Source: Microbacterium aurugineum (GTDB lineage Bacteria; Actinomycetota; Actinomycetes; Actinomycetales; Microbacteriaceae). From it: a DNA stretch of 64,000 nt. Below, in pieces: positions 43,141 to 52,073 of the stretch. The stretch lies in NCBI RefSeq assembly GCF_023101205.1, contig NZ_CP078078.1:2923411-2987410 (forward strand), in the 5' to 3' direction. The notes beneath the pieces are model-generated. The model searched no databases. It saw nothing but the letters and a program-made list of their open reading frames with translations, and was not told where the DNA came from. Each line of letters begins with the position of its first letter. Positions within the stretch are counted from its first letter, which is position 1. The translations under genes and the position numbers were made by a program.

Positions 43141-44361
43141 CTAGAGCTCGCCGGGCTTCATCGCTTCAGCGTCGATGGCCCGAATCACACGCAGCGCGGC
43201 GGTATCCGGCTTCGGCTCGGATGCCGCCGCCTCGTCGTTCCGGCGCCGCTTCGGGGCGTAGACGACGAGCGAGTGGAAGAGGAACCGTGCGAAGAAGGCC
43301 ACGATGAGAGAGAGGGCCGTCGCGAGCACGCTCGAGATGTGCCAGGACTCGACCATCAAGGCCATCACGGGGATCCGCAGTGCCGCCTCGACGTTGTTGA
43401 AGGCGAAGGAACTGGCGAAGCGGACCCCGAGGCCACGGGCGTCGGTGCGCATGTCGGCGAAGACGAAGCGCTCCTGCAGCAGGAAGTTCCCGATGATCGT
43501 GACCTCGGCGCCCATGATGGCCGCCCAGATGTAAGGGACGCCGGCGGCGGTCAGCCCCCACATGATCCCGAGGTTCGCGGCAGCGCCGATCGCGCCGATC
43601 AGTGCGAACAAGGACATCTTCCCGAATCGCAGACGTGCGAGGTGCGCGATGAAGGTCGCTCCCTGGCGCAGACTCGCCTTCGACGTCCCGTGCCGGCGCT
43701 CGGCGAACTCCATCGGCACCTCGGCGATGCGAAGGTCGTTGCGGGCCAGGATCTCGAGGAGGATCTTGAAACCCTGAGGCTGGAGATTCGCGACGTCGAG
43801 GCGCTTCCGGTCCACCAGGAAGAAGCCCGTCATCGGGTCGGTGCTGCGAGCGAGCCGGATCGGGAACATCGCCCGGGTCAGCCAGGTCGCCGCGCGCGAG
43901 ACGCCGAACCGCACGGCCGTCCCGAGGCCGCGGGTGTCCCCTCCGCCGACGTAGCGGGACGCGGCGACGAGATCGGCATCCCCCGCGTCGTATCGGTCGA
44001 GCAGGGCGGGCAGGAGCTCCGGCGGATGCTGGAGATCGCCATCCATGACGATGCAGACGTCGAAGGACGCGGCTTCGATCCCGACGACCACGGCCCCGCC
44101 CAGACCGCCGTGGTTCTCGGCGCGATGGATAACGCGCACCGGGACCGGGGCATCGGCCGCGACGCGCGCCACTTCGGCAGCGGTGTCGTCGGTGCTGTCG
44201 TCGACGAAGAGGATCTCGGCATCCCCCTCGGGGAGCGCAGCGGCGATGCGGGCGACGAGTTCCGCGACGTTGTCGCGTTCGTTGAACGTCGGCACGATGA
44301 CCGTGACCGGTGTCCCCACGTCAGCCCCCTCTTCCGCACGCGCAATGCCTGCGGCCTCCAT
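43141..44361 (-). CDS. GT2 glycosyltransferase fused to GtrA-type membrane domain
   Basis: 406 residues. A GT2 domain (about 18-250) contains VIVPTFNERDNV, FVDDSTDDT, IVMDGDLQHPP with the DxD, and RHGTSKASL, as in polyprenol-phosphate mannose/glucose synthases (DPM1-like). A GtrA-like four-helix domain follows (about 250-370: FALIGAIGAAANLGIMWGL, LQERFVF). The fusion makes a polyprenol-phosphate sugar and probably helps translocate it. Its start region is divergent from the cytidylyltransferase gene. Confidence 0.92.
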   Translation of the reverse strand: MEAAGIARAEEGADVGTPVTVIVPTFNERDNVAELVARIAAALPEGDAEILFVDDSTDDTAAEVARVAADAPVPVRVIHRAENHGGLGGAVVVGIEAASFDVCIVMDGDLQHPPELLPALLDRYDAGDADLVAASRYVGGGDTRGLGTAVRFGVSRAATWLTRAMFPIRLARSTDPMTGFFLVDRKRLDVANLQPQGFKILLEILARNDLRIAEVPMEFAERRHGTSKASLRQGATFIAHLARLRFGKMSLFALIGAIGAAANLGIMWGLTAAGVPYIWAAIMGAEVTIIGNFLLQERFVFADMRTDARGLGVRFASSFAFNNVEAALRIPVMALMVESWHISSVLATALSLIVAFFARFLFHSLVVYAPKRRRNDEAAASEPKPDTAALRVIRAIDAEAMKPGEL

Positions 44362-44378
44362 CGTTCCATGTGTTCCTG

Positions 44379-44487
44379 TGGGGAAAGAAACCCGAACCTG
44401 CTAGACTCTCGACTTGCGGCTGTGGGAGTCGCTGAGCGGGTGGGGATCCGCTTACTGGGGACTACTGATCTGGGGAGATCATGGGGA
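44379..44487 (+). promoter_or_regulatory. TGGGGA-rich promoter region of the cytidylyltransferase gene
   Basis: TGGGGAAAGAAACCCG (44379-44394) is nearly identical to the element at 37215. A TAGACT box (44402-44407) follows. Then TGGGGA occurs at 44441, 44456, 44471 and 44482 (spacings 15, 15 and 11), the last overlapping the ATG. Confidence 0.55.
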
Positions 44488-44936
44488 CGCGTATCGGCTA
44501 TGCCGTTGGTGCTTTCGACCTTTTTCACGTCGGGCATCTGAATCTACTTCGTCACGCCAAGCAGCACTGCGACATCCTGATCGCGGGTGTCGTCAGCGAC
44601 GAGATGCTGCGCCAGGTGAAGGGCATCGAGCCCGTCATCCCGACGTCCGAGCGCGCGGAGATCGTGAAGCACATCTCCTTCGTCGACGACGTCTATGTGG
44701 AGACCACACCATCGAAGATGGACTCCTGGCGCGACGTGCACTTCACGCACTTCTTCAAGGGCGACGACTGGCGCGGAACCGACAAGGGCCTGCGCCTCGA
44801 GCGCGAATTCGCCGAGGTCGGCGTCGAGGTCGTGTACTTCCCGTACACGGCGCACACCTCGAGCTCATCGCTGCGCCGAGCGCTCGACGCGATCACGGCC
44901 GGCGCGAACGCCCCGGCCGTCGCCGCGACCCGCTGA
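44481..44936 (+). CDS. tagD: Glycerol-3-phosphate cytidylyltransferase-like protein (TagD family)
   Basis: Makes CDP-glycerol, or a related CDP-alcohol, from CTP and the phospho-alcohol. The 151-residue protein has the nucleotidyltransferase motif HVGH at about residues 16-19 (GAFDLFHVGHLNLL), TSERAEIV, and a C-terminal SSSSLRR in place of the usual STTxI[KR] motif. Its length is 20 residues longer than the minimal family. It fits as donor synthesis for the CDP-alcohol phosphotransferase at 29512. The leader is TGGGGA-rich and the Shine-Dalgarno is GGGGAG. Confidence 0.88.
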   Translation: MGTRIGYAVGAFDLFHVGHLNLLRHAKQHCDILIAGVVSDEMLRQVKGIEPVIPTSERAEIVKHISFVDDVYVETTPSKMDSWRDVHFTHFFKGDDWRGTDKGLRLEREFAEVGVEVVYFPYTAHTSSSSLRRALDAITAGANAPAVAATR

Positions 44937-44950
44937 CCATCGGGCGTCGC

Positions 44951-45343
44951 TCAGTTCGCGACGCCGAGAAGGCTGCGCGCCATCCGCGCCACGTGTGGAG
45001 GAGTGTGCGGGCCCAGCCAGACGGTCCACGGGGACCACGGTTCGCCGCATGCCCATTCCACACACCAGGCGTGGACGGCGTTCGCGAGTCGCTCACCGCG
45101 AGCGTGCGCACGGATGCCGTCGCCACGCACGAGCCACCGCACCGAGACGCCGTCGGGAACATCGATGTGGCGGAACTGGATGCGCGCCGCGACCTCGAGG
45201 AGGATGACCCCCTGGGCGTCCCAGGGCAGCCGCGCCGCGATGCCCGCGATGGTACCGGCATCGGCCGCATCGCCGGCGATGAGCACGGCCCCCTCGATGC
45301 TGTCCCAGTCAGGGTCATCCAGGTGTTCACACGCGTTGCTCAT
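44951..45343 (-). CDS. SIP-like (siderophore-interacting protein C-terminal domain) protein
   Basis: A 130-residue protein resembling only the C-terminal NAD(P)H-binding half of siderophore-interacting flavin reductases (AVLIAGDAADAGTIAGIAARLP, VHAWCVEWACGEPW). It lacks the FAD-binding half, so a role in ferric-siderophore reduction would need a partner. A TAAGCT box lies six bases before the ATG and an IdeR/DtxR-like box covers the promoter, supporting iron control. The family name is moderately certain. Confidence 0.7.
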   Translation of the reverse strand: MSNACEHLDDPDWDSIEGAVLIAGDAADAGTIAGIAARLPWDAQGVILLEVAARIQFRHIDVPDGVSVRWLVRGDGIRAHARGERLANAVHAWCVEWACGEPWSPWTVWLGPHTPPHVARMARSLLGVAN

Positions 45344-45349
45344 GCCACC

Positions 45350-45376
45350 AGCTTAGATAAGGGTAGCCTTACCTAT
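45350..45376 (-). promoter_or_regulatory. Leaderless promoter overlapped by an IdeR/DtxR-type iron box
   Basis: On the minus strand ATAGGTAAGGCTACCCTTA (45358-45376) resembles the TTAGGTTAGGCTAACCTAA consensus of IdeR/DtxR. It lies directly upstream of TAAGCT (45350-45355) and the ATG at 45343, so iron-loaded repressor would block the polymerase. It is also 50 bases from the divergent glutaredoxin start. Confidence 0.75.
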
Positions 45377-45413
45377 CAAGAGGCTTCTCAGCGCCACCCC
45401 ATCCACGCAGCCG

Positions 45414-45419
45414 TAGGCT
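45414..45419 (+). promoter_or_regulatory. Putative -10 box of the glutaredoxin gene
   Basis: TAGGCT, then GGAGGC, then ATG. The six-base spacer itself contains GGAGG, so both leaderless and Shine-Dalgarno initiation are conceivable. Confidence 0.45.
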
Positions 45420-45425
45420 GGAGGC

Positions 45426-45689
45426 ATGACTTCTCCTGCCTCCGACACCATCACGATGTTCGGCGCCGACTGGTGCCGCGACTGCATCCGCACCAAGAAG
45501 CAGCTCGATGCGCTCGGCGTCGAGTACACCTATGTCGACCTCGTCGCGGAGCCCGCTGCCGCGGACATCGCGAAGGAGATCTCGGGGCGCACGAACATCC
45601 CGGTCGTCGTGTACCCCGACGCCTCGCACCACGTCGAGCCGTCGAACGCCGATGTCGAGTCGAAGCTGCGCGAGCTCGCACTGATCTGA
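45426..45689 (+). CDS. Glutaredoxin-like (mycoredoxin family) protein
   Basis: An 87-residue thioredoxin-fold protein with active site WCRDC at about residues 16-20 (CRDC dithiol), the cis-proline in TNIPVVVYP and the C-terminal VEPSNADVESKL. The CxxC sequence differs from both NrdH (CxQC) and canonical mycoredoxin-1 (CGYC), so the electron donor is uncertain. It reduces mixed disulfides in the cytosol. Confidence 0.88.
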   Translation: MTSPASDTITMFGADWCRDCIRTKKQLDALGVEYTYVDLVAEPAAADIAKEISGRTNIPVVVYPDASHHVEPSNADVESKLRELALI

Positions 45690-45708
45690 ACGGTCGCCGT
45701 GGCGCCGC

Positions 45709-45714
45709 TACACT
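45709..45714 (+). promoter_or_regulatory. Putative -10 box of a leaderless transporter promoter
   Basis: TACACT, then GGCGCG, then ATG at 45721. Confidence 0.5.
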
Positions 45715-45720
45715 GGCGCG

Positions 45721-47115
45721 ATGAGCACTGAGGCTCGGTCCGAACGAGCATCCGTCCGCCTCTCCCCGCGTACGATCGTGCTGTACGCGATCGGGTCGCT
45801 GGGGACCGGCGGTTACGCCACCCTGCCCGGGCTGGTGCTGACGTACTTCCTGACCGACAACCTCGGCGTGGCCGCGCTGGCCGCAGGACTCATCGTCACC
45901 GCGGCGAAGATCTGGGACGTCCTGATCGATCCCCTGATCGGCGCGGCCTCCGATCGACAGCTCGCACGCACGGGGTCCCGCCGCGGATTCATGGTCACGG
46001 GCGCCCTCGCGCTCCCGCTGTTCTTCGCCCTCACCTTCGCCGTCCCCCCTTCCTGGGGACCGGTGACGGGAGCCGTCAGCGTCCTGCTGGCGTTCCTCGC
46101 GACCGCGACGGCCTTCAGCCTGTTCCAGGTGCCCTACGTCGCGCTCCCCGCAGAGCTGACCGGCAACTACGACGAGCGCACCCGCCTGCTGGGTTGGCGC
46201 GTCGTCGTGCTCACCGCGGCGATCCTGCTCTTCGGCGCCGGCGGTCCGGCGCTGCGCAACGCTGGCTCCGATCCCGTCCTGGGATACCTCCTGATGGGGA
46301 TCGCCTCCGGCCTGGCGATCGGCATCGGCATGCTGATCGCCGCCCGCACGGCGGACATCGCGGCGCGGCGCAACGCGCACACCTCCGGCGCACCGATCGT
46401 GTCCTCGACGTGGCGCGACCAGTACATGTCCGGCTTCCGGGCACTCGGACGCAGTCAACCGTTCCGCGCCCTGCTGGGGACCTTCGTCCTGCAGGCGCTC
46501 GCGACGGGGACGATGCTCGCCGGCGCCCAGTACGTCGCGACCTGGGTCCTGCGATCCGAAGACGCGGTGACGCTCGTGTTCGTCGCCCTCGTCGGACCCG
46601 CGCTGCTCACGACGCCGGCGTGGACCGCGCTCGCCCGGCGCACCGGGAAGGAACGCGCATTCGCCATCGCCAGCGGCCTGTTCACCGCCGCAGCGGCAAC
46701 CCTCGTCATCGCGGTCTGGACGCCCGGCGCGTGGATCTACGCATCCGTCGCCGTCGCCGGCATCGCCTACGCGGGGCTCCAGTCCCTGCCGATGGCGATG
46801 CTGCCCGATGTCATCTCGCACGACGAGCGCACCAGCGGGCCGGGACAGGCGGGCACGTTCACCGGCATCTGGACCGCGGGCGAGACCGTGGGCTTCGCCC
46901 TCGGTGCGACCGCGGTGTCACTGACCCTCGCCACCACCGGCTACATCTCCACCGTCGCCGGCGCCACCGTCGAGCAACCGGCGGCCGCGATCACGGGCAT
47001 CGTCCTGAGCTTCAGCATCCTCCCCGCCGCGCTGATGGCGGCGAGCCTGCTGACCCTCCGCCGCTATCGCCTGCGCAGGGAAGACATCGACGCCGTGGCG
47101 AGCCTCGACGCCTAA
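45721..47115 (+). CDS. GPH-family (glycoside-pentoside-hexuronide) MFS-type transporter
   Basis: A 464-residue protein with 12 membrane helices. The first half has IWDVLIDPLIGAASD, the GPH/MFS_2 motif after helix 2, and a charged SRRGF loop; QVPYVALPAELT and a matching half follow. It would import a glycoside or related solute with a cation; the substrate is not readable. The promoter appears leaderless. Confidence 0.85.
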   Translation: MSTEARSERASVRLSPRTIVLYAIGSLGTGGYATLPGLVLTYFLTDNLGVAALAAGLIVTAAKIWDVLIDPLIGAASDRQLARTGSRRGFMVTGALALPLFFALTFAVPPSWGPVTGAVSVLLAFLATATAFSLFQVPYVALPAELTGNYDERTRLLGWRVVVLTAAILLFGAGGPALRNAGSDPVLGYLLMGIASGLAIGIGMLIAARTADIAARRNAHTSGAPIVSSTWRDQYMSGFRALGRSQPFRALLGTFVLQALATGTMLAGAQYVATWVLRSEDAVTLVFVALVGPALLTTPAWTALARRTGKERAFAIASGLFTAAAATLVIAVWTPGAWIYASVAVAGIAYAGLQSLPMAMLPDVISHDERTSGPGQAGTFTGIWTAGETVGFALGATAVSLTLATTGYISTVAGATVEQPAAAITGIVLSFSILPAALMAASLLTLRRYRLRREDIDAVASLDA

Positions 47116-47143
47116 GCTGGGATCCCGTCCGAAGGAGACATCG

Positions 47144-48940
47144 ATGACTTCTGCGAGCACCTCCACCGCCGCCACGCCCGCTCCGAAGCGCGCGCCGAAG
47201 ACCGAGGCTCCCGGGATGAGCGCGGGCGAGCGTGAACGGCTCGACACCGCCGTCGACGACCTGCACGCCGGCGCACGCACGTGGTCGGCCCTCACGATCG
47301 CTCAACGCGTGACCCTGCTGCGCGCGGTGCGCACGAGCGTCGCCGCCACCGCCGAGGACTGGGCGAACACGGCCTCCGCCTCCAAGGGCCTCGACGGGGC
47401 GCATCCACTGCGGGGCGAAGAGTGGCTCAGCGGCCCCTACAGCGTGATCGGCGCGCTCGACGCCTACATCGCGACCCTCTCCCGCCTGGCGGAAGGCACC
47501 AACCCGCTCGACGGCATCACGATCGACCGCGCCCCGGGTGGGCGTACCCGGGTGCACGCCTTCCCCCTGACCGGGATCGACAGGTTCCTGCTGTCAGGCT
47601 TCACGGGCGAGGTCTGGCTGGAGCCCGGGATCACCCCGAACGCCGCGCGCGCATCCGCCGGTCTCGCGCAGCGCACACCTACCGCGTCGGGCGGCGTCGG
47701 ACTCGTGCTCGGTGCCGGCAACATCACCTCGATCCCTGTCCTCGACGTGTTCTACGAACTGCTCGCCCACAACCGCACGGCGCTGCTGAAGGTGAACCCC
47801 ACTCAGGACGCCCTCGTGCCGGTGTACAAGCGTGCGCTCGCGCCCCTCATCGAGCCGGGATTCCTGCGCATCGTGCGAGGCGGCCCGGCGGTCGGCGCAT
47901 TCCTCACCGACCACCCCGGACTCGCGCACGTGCACATCACCGGGTCCGCCGCGACGTTCGACACCATTGTGTGGGGGCCGTCGAAGGGCGAGGGGGCCGC
48001 GGCCACGAAGCGCCGTCGCCGCGAGAACCGCCCGCGCTTGAAGAAGCCGATCACGGCCGAGCTCGGCGGCGTCTCACCGATCATCGTGGTGCCCGGCGCG
48101 TGGACGGAGGCCGACCTCACCTACCACGCCGAGCACATCGCGACCATGCGGCTGCAGAACTGCGGACACAACTGCATCGCGGGCCAAGTGGTGATCATGT
48201 CGTCGGAGTGGGATCAAGCCGATGCGTTCCGAGCCGCGCTGCGCCGTGCATACGCCAACGCCCCCGAACGTCCGACCTGGTACCCGGGCTCCGCCTCGCA
48301 GATGGAGCTCGCATCCGACGCCTACCCCGACGCCCTCGTGCTGGGCGATCGGCTGCTCGTCGAGATCGACGCCGACGACGACGCGACCGCGCTGGAGACC
48401 ACCGAGTACTTCGCCCCGGTGCTGGGAGTCGTGACCGTGCCGGGAACCGGCCAGGACTTCCTGGATGCCGCTGTCGCCCATGCGAACGACAGGCTGGAGG
48501 GCACCCTCGGCGCGAACCTGCTGATCGACCCTGCAACGGAGAAGTCGCTCGGTGCCGGATTCGAACGGGCCATCGCCGCGCTCCACTACGGCTCCATCGC
48601 CATCAACAGCTGGACGGCATTCGCGTTCATCACCCCGACACTGACCTGGGGCGCGTTCCCGGGCGGCACGATCGACGAGGTCGGCAGCGGCCTGGGGGTC
48701 GTGCACAACGCGCTCCTGCTCGACGGGGTCGAGCGCTCCGTGCTCCGTGGACCGTTCCGCCCCCTCCCGCGCTCACTACCGATCGCGAACGGCGGTGGAC
48801 GGTTCACGATCCTGCCGAAGCCACCGTGGTTCGTCTCCGCGCGCACCGGTGCGGCCGTCAGCGAAGGACTGACCCGCTACCGGGTCGACGGCAGTCTCGT
48901 GGGGCTCGTGAAGACCTTGACGAAGGCTCTCCGAGCCTGA
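47144..48940 (+). CDS. NAD(P)-dependent aldehyde dehydrogenase family protein (long form)
   Basis: A 598-residue member of the ALDH superfamily, about 100 residues longer than usual because of an Ala/Pro-rich N-terminus and insertions. Catalytic Cys344 lies in NCIAGQ, and the general-base Glu lies in TAELGGVSP at about residue 306. GAGNITSIPVLDV and HVHITGSAATFD form the coenzyme site. An Arg-rich segment (TKRRRRENRPRLKK) sits between the cofactor and base motifs and is unusual. GAAGGAGA lies six bases before the ATG. The substrate is unknown. Confidence 0.85.
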   Translation: MTSASTSTAATPAPKRAPKTEAPGMSAGERERLDTAVDDLHAGARTWSALTIAQRVTLLRAVRTSVAATAEDWANTASASKGLDGAHPLRGEEWLSGPYSVIGALDAYIATLSRLAEGTNPLDGITIDRAPGGRTRVHAFPLTGIDRFLLSGFTGEVWLEPGITPNAARASAGLAQRTPTASGGVGLVLGAGNITSIPVLDVFYELLAHNRTALLKVNPTQDALVPVYKRALAPLIEPGFLRIVRGGPAVGAFLTDHPGLAHVHITGSAATFDTIVWGPSKGEGAAATKRRRRENRPRLKKPITAELGGVSPIIVVPGAWTEADLTYHAEHIATMRLQNCGHNCIAGQVVIMSSEWDQADAFRAALRRAYANAPERPTWYPGSASQMELASDAYPDALVLGDRLLVEIDADDDATALETTEYFAPVLGVVTVPGTGQDFLDAAVAHANDRLEGTLGANLLIDPATEKSLGAGFERAIAALHYGSIAINSWTAFAFITPTLTWGAFPGGTIDEVGSGLGVVHNALLLDGVERSVLRGPFRPLPRSLPIANGGGRFTILPKPPWFVSARTGAAVSEGLTRYRVDGSLVGLVKTLTKALRA

Positions 48941-48974
48941 CGGTCAGCGCGCACCGAGCCTGACGGTCAGCGCG
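48931..48974 (+). repeat. 21-bp direct repeat at the end of the aldehyde dehydrogenase gene
   Basis: Positions 48931-48951 and 48954-48974 are identical (CCGAGCCTGACGGTCAGCGC...). The first copy contains the last codons and the TGA. This looks like a recent tandem duplication, and it leaves a second copy of the C-terminal coding end as a pseudo-terminus. Confidence 0.95.
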
Positions 48975-48978
48975 AAAC

Positions 48979-49045
48979 GAAGGAGAAATCATGGAATGAA
49001 GGAGCCGGTCGCGCATCCACTCCTTCGTTCCATGAGATCTCCTTC
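48979..49045. terminator. Long imperfect inverted repeat, bidirectional terminator
   Basis: 26-base arms (48979-49004 and 49020-49045) pair with three mismatches around a 15-base loop; the arm begins GAAGGAGAAATCATGGAATG. It lies between the convergent aldehyde dehydrogenase and proline iminopeptidase genes, and the latter's stop codon is inside the right arm. Confidence 0.8.
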
Positions 49046-50027
49046 ACGTCGTGCGGCTCGCACGAGCGAATCGGTCGGTCGCCGCGCGTAGCGCCTTCTG
49101 CGTGCCGGGCTCGGTCGCCGCATGACCGGCATCGTCGACCACGATGAACTCCGCCTCGGGCCACGCCCGGTGCAGATCCCACGCCGTCATCATCGGGGTC
49201 GCGACGTCGTGTCGACCCTGCACGATGACCGCGGGGATGTGGCGGATGGCGTCGACGCCGGCGATCAGCTGCCCCTCGTCCCACCACCCGCGATGGACGA
49301 AGAAGTGGTTCTCGATGCGGGCGAACGCGGTGGCCTTCTGCGGATCGGACAGGGCGGCGATCTGCGCGGGATCCGGTGTGAGCGTCACGGTCGCCGCCTC
49401 CCAGGTCGACCAGGCGATCGCGGCGGGCACGTGCACCGCCGGGTCGGGGTCGAAGAGTCGGCGGTGGTATGCCTCGATCAGGTGCGAGCGCTCCAGGATC
49501 GGGATCTGCGCGAGGAAGCTCTCCCAGAGGTCCGGGAAGAGGGCCGCTGCCCCGCCCTCGTAGAACCACTCGAGCTCCTCGCGACGCAGCGTGAAGATCC
49601 CGCGGAGCACGAGTTCGGTCACCGCAGACGGATGTGCCTGCGCATAGGCGAGTGCGAGGGCGCTCCCCCACGACCCGCCGAACACCTGCCACTTGTCGAT
49701 GCCGAGGTTCTTGCGCAGCAGCTCGATGTCGGCGATCAGGTGGGCGGTGGTGATGTGACGGAAGTCCGCATCGGGAGCACTCGCGTGCGGTGTGCTGCGC
49801 CCGCACCCCCGCTGATCGAACAGCACGATGCGATAGGCCTCCGGGTCGAAGAACCGCCGCTGCCAGGGCGAGGTTCCACTGCCGGGGCCGCCGTGCAGGA
49901 AGACCACCGGTTTGCCGTCGGGGTTTCCGCTGACCTCCCAGTACACGCGGTGACCGTCTCCGACGAGCATCTCCCCCGTGTCGTACGGTTCGATCGGTGG
50001 ATACAGTGCGTCTGTCTTCGTCATCAT
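49044..50027 (-). CDS. pip: Proline iminopeptidase
   Basis: Removes N-terminal proline from peptides. A 327-residue alpha/beta hydrolase (peptidase S33) with oxyanion segment HGGPGSG, FDQRGCGRS, the nucleophile elbow GGSWGS, and the catalytic His in DDAGHAATEPG. Two ATGs are adjacent (50027 and 50024) behind a GGGGGG Shine-Dalgarno; the second has the better spacing, the first is listed. Confidence 0.95.
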   Translation of the reverse strand: MMTKTDALYPPIEPYDTGEMLVGDGHRVYWEVSGNPDGKPVVFLHGGPGSGTSPWQRRFFDPEAYRIVLFDQRGCGRSTPHASAPDADFRHITTAHLIADIELLRKNLGIDKWQVFGGSWGSALALAYAQAHPSAVTELVLRGIFTLRREELEWFYEGGAAALFPDLWESFLAQIPILERSHLIEAYHRRLFDPDPAVHVPAAIAWSTWEAATVTLTPDPAQIAALSDPQKATAFARIENHFFVHRGWWDEGQLIAGVDAIRHIPAVIVQGRHDVATPMMTAWDLHRAWPEAEFIVVDDAGHAATEPGTQKALRAATDRFARASRTT

Positions 50028-50097
50028 CGGCCCCCCAGCCGGTCGTGCAGTACTGCCTCTTCCACCGTAACGGACCTGCCTCGCGGGTGCCCCTTTG

Positions 50098-50976
50098 CTA
50101 GAGGTCACCTTCGGCGAGGGTGAACACCTGGCCGCAGGCGCCCAGCCCGTTCTGGTACCCCTCGGCGAACCAGCGCTGACGCTGATCACTGGAGCCGTGC
50201 GTCCAGCTCTCCGGGTTCACGAAACCGGACTGCGCCTGGATGTTGTCGTCGCCGACCGCTGCCGCCGCGTTCAGGGCGTCGACCCGTTGCGCCTCGGTGG
50301 TCGGCTTCAGGTACGGGACACCCTTGCTGTCGGTCTCCTCCGAGATCCGACCGATCCAGGCCCCGGCGTAGCAATCCGCCTGCAGTTCCATCCGCACCCC
50401 GTTGCTGCCCGGGCCCGTCCCGTTGTTCGGGTAGCGGTCCATGTCGCCCGTGATGTTCTGGATGTGGTGGCCCCACTCGTGCCCGACGATGTAGAGCTGC
50501 GCAAGGTCACCGGCCGACGCCCCGAACTGCTGCTGCATGAGCTGGAAGAACGTGGGGTCCACGTAGACCCCCTCCTCGGGCGGGCAGTAGAACGGTCCGA
50601 CGGCATTGGACGCCGTACCGCACTGCGTGGGCGTGGAGCCGTCGACCACGATCATCTGCGGGGCGCGATACCCGTCGACGTTCTCCGCCCAGAAGTCATC
50701 GAGCGCGAGCTGCGCGCCGGCCATCCGGCAGTCGATGTCCGCGTTCGCATCCGCGCCGGTGTCGCAGTTCTCGATGACCGATCCCCCGACGGGCTCGCCG
50801 CTCCCGCTCGGCGCACCACCCCCGAGCAGCCCGGTCAGGTCGATGCCGAGGAGGGGGCCCGCGATGAGCGCGATGATGCCGAGCACGCCCACTCCCGCAC
50901 CCCCGGCGATGGCTGCGGTGCGACCGCGTCGACGGGTCGTGTTGCCCGAGATGTCGGCGTCGGGATTGAAGGTCAT
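50098..50976 (-). CDS. YpfJ-type neutral zinc metallopeptidase
   Basis: A 292-residue membrane-anchored protein. The N-terminal membrane helix is at about 22-46, a Gly/Ser linker follows, and the zinc_peptidase domain has HEWGHH (HExxH) at about residues 165-170 and the third ligand Glu in [11 protein letters not shown]. It faces the outside of the cell. The substrate is unknown. A TACCCT box lies six bases before the ATG. Confidence 0.9.
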   Translation of the reverse strand: MTFNPDADISGNTTRRRGRTAAIAGGAGVGVLGIIALIAGPLLGIDLTGLLGGGAPSGSGEPVGGSVIENCDTGADANADIDCRMAGAQLALDDFWAENVDGYRAPQMIVVDGSTPTQCGTASNAVGPFYCPPEEGVYVDPTFFQLMQQQFGASAGDLAQLYIVGHEWGHHIQNITGDMDRYPNNGTGPGSNGVRMELQADCYAGAWIGRISEETDSKGVPYLKPTTEAQRVDALNAAAAVGDDNIQAQSGFVNPESWTHGSSDQRQRWFAEGYQNGLGACGQVFTLAEGDL

Positions 50977-50982
50977 GCGACG

Positions 50983-50988
50983 AGGGTA
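50983..50988 (-). promoter_or_regulatory. Putative -10 box of a leaderless metallopeptidase promoter
   Basis: TACCCT on the minus strand, six bases before the ATG at 50976. It is only about 30 bases from the mdh promoter on the other strand, so the two promoters are back to back. Confidence 0.5.
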
Positions 50989-51017
50989 CTCCGCGGGACG
51001 ACCGGCGTGATCGGACG

Positions 51018-51023
51018 TATGCT
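51018..51023 (+). promoter_or_regulatory. Putative -10 box of a leaderless mdh promoter
   Basis: TATGCT, then CGGGGC, then ATG at 51030. Confidence 0.5.
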
Positions 51024-51029
51024 CGGGGC

Positions 51030-52019
<990 letters not shown>

Positions 52020-52073
52020 ATCCGGTCGCCGCGGCGCCGTCCGACAGGGCAGAATGGATGCCGGAGGTGCGCG

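Noticed and set aside
44441..44487. MraZ-binding TGGGR repeats
   Set aside because: MraZ sites repeat with ten-base periodicity near mraZ-ftsL; here the spacing is 15, 15 and 11 and no mraZ gene is in the window.
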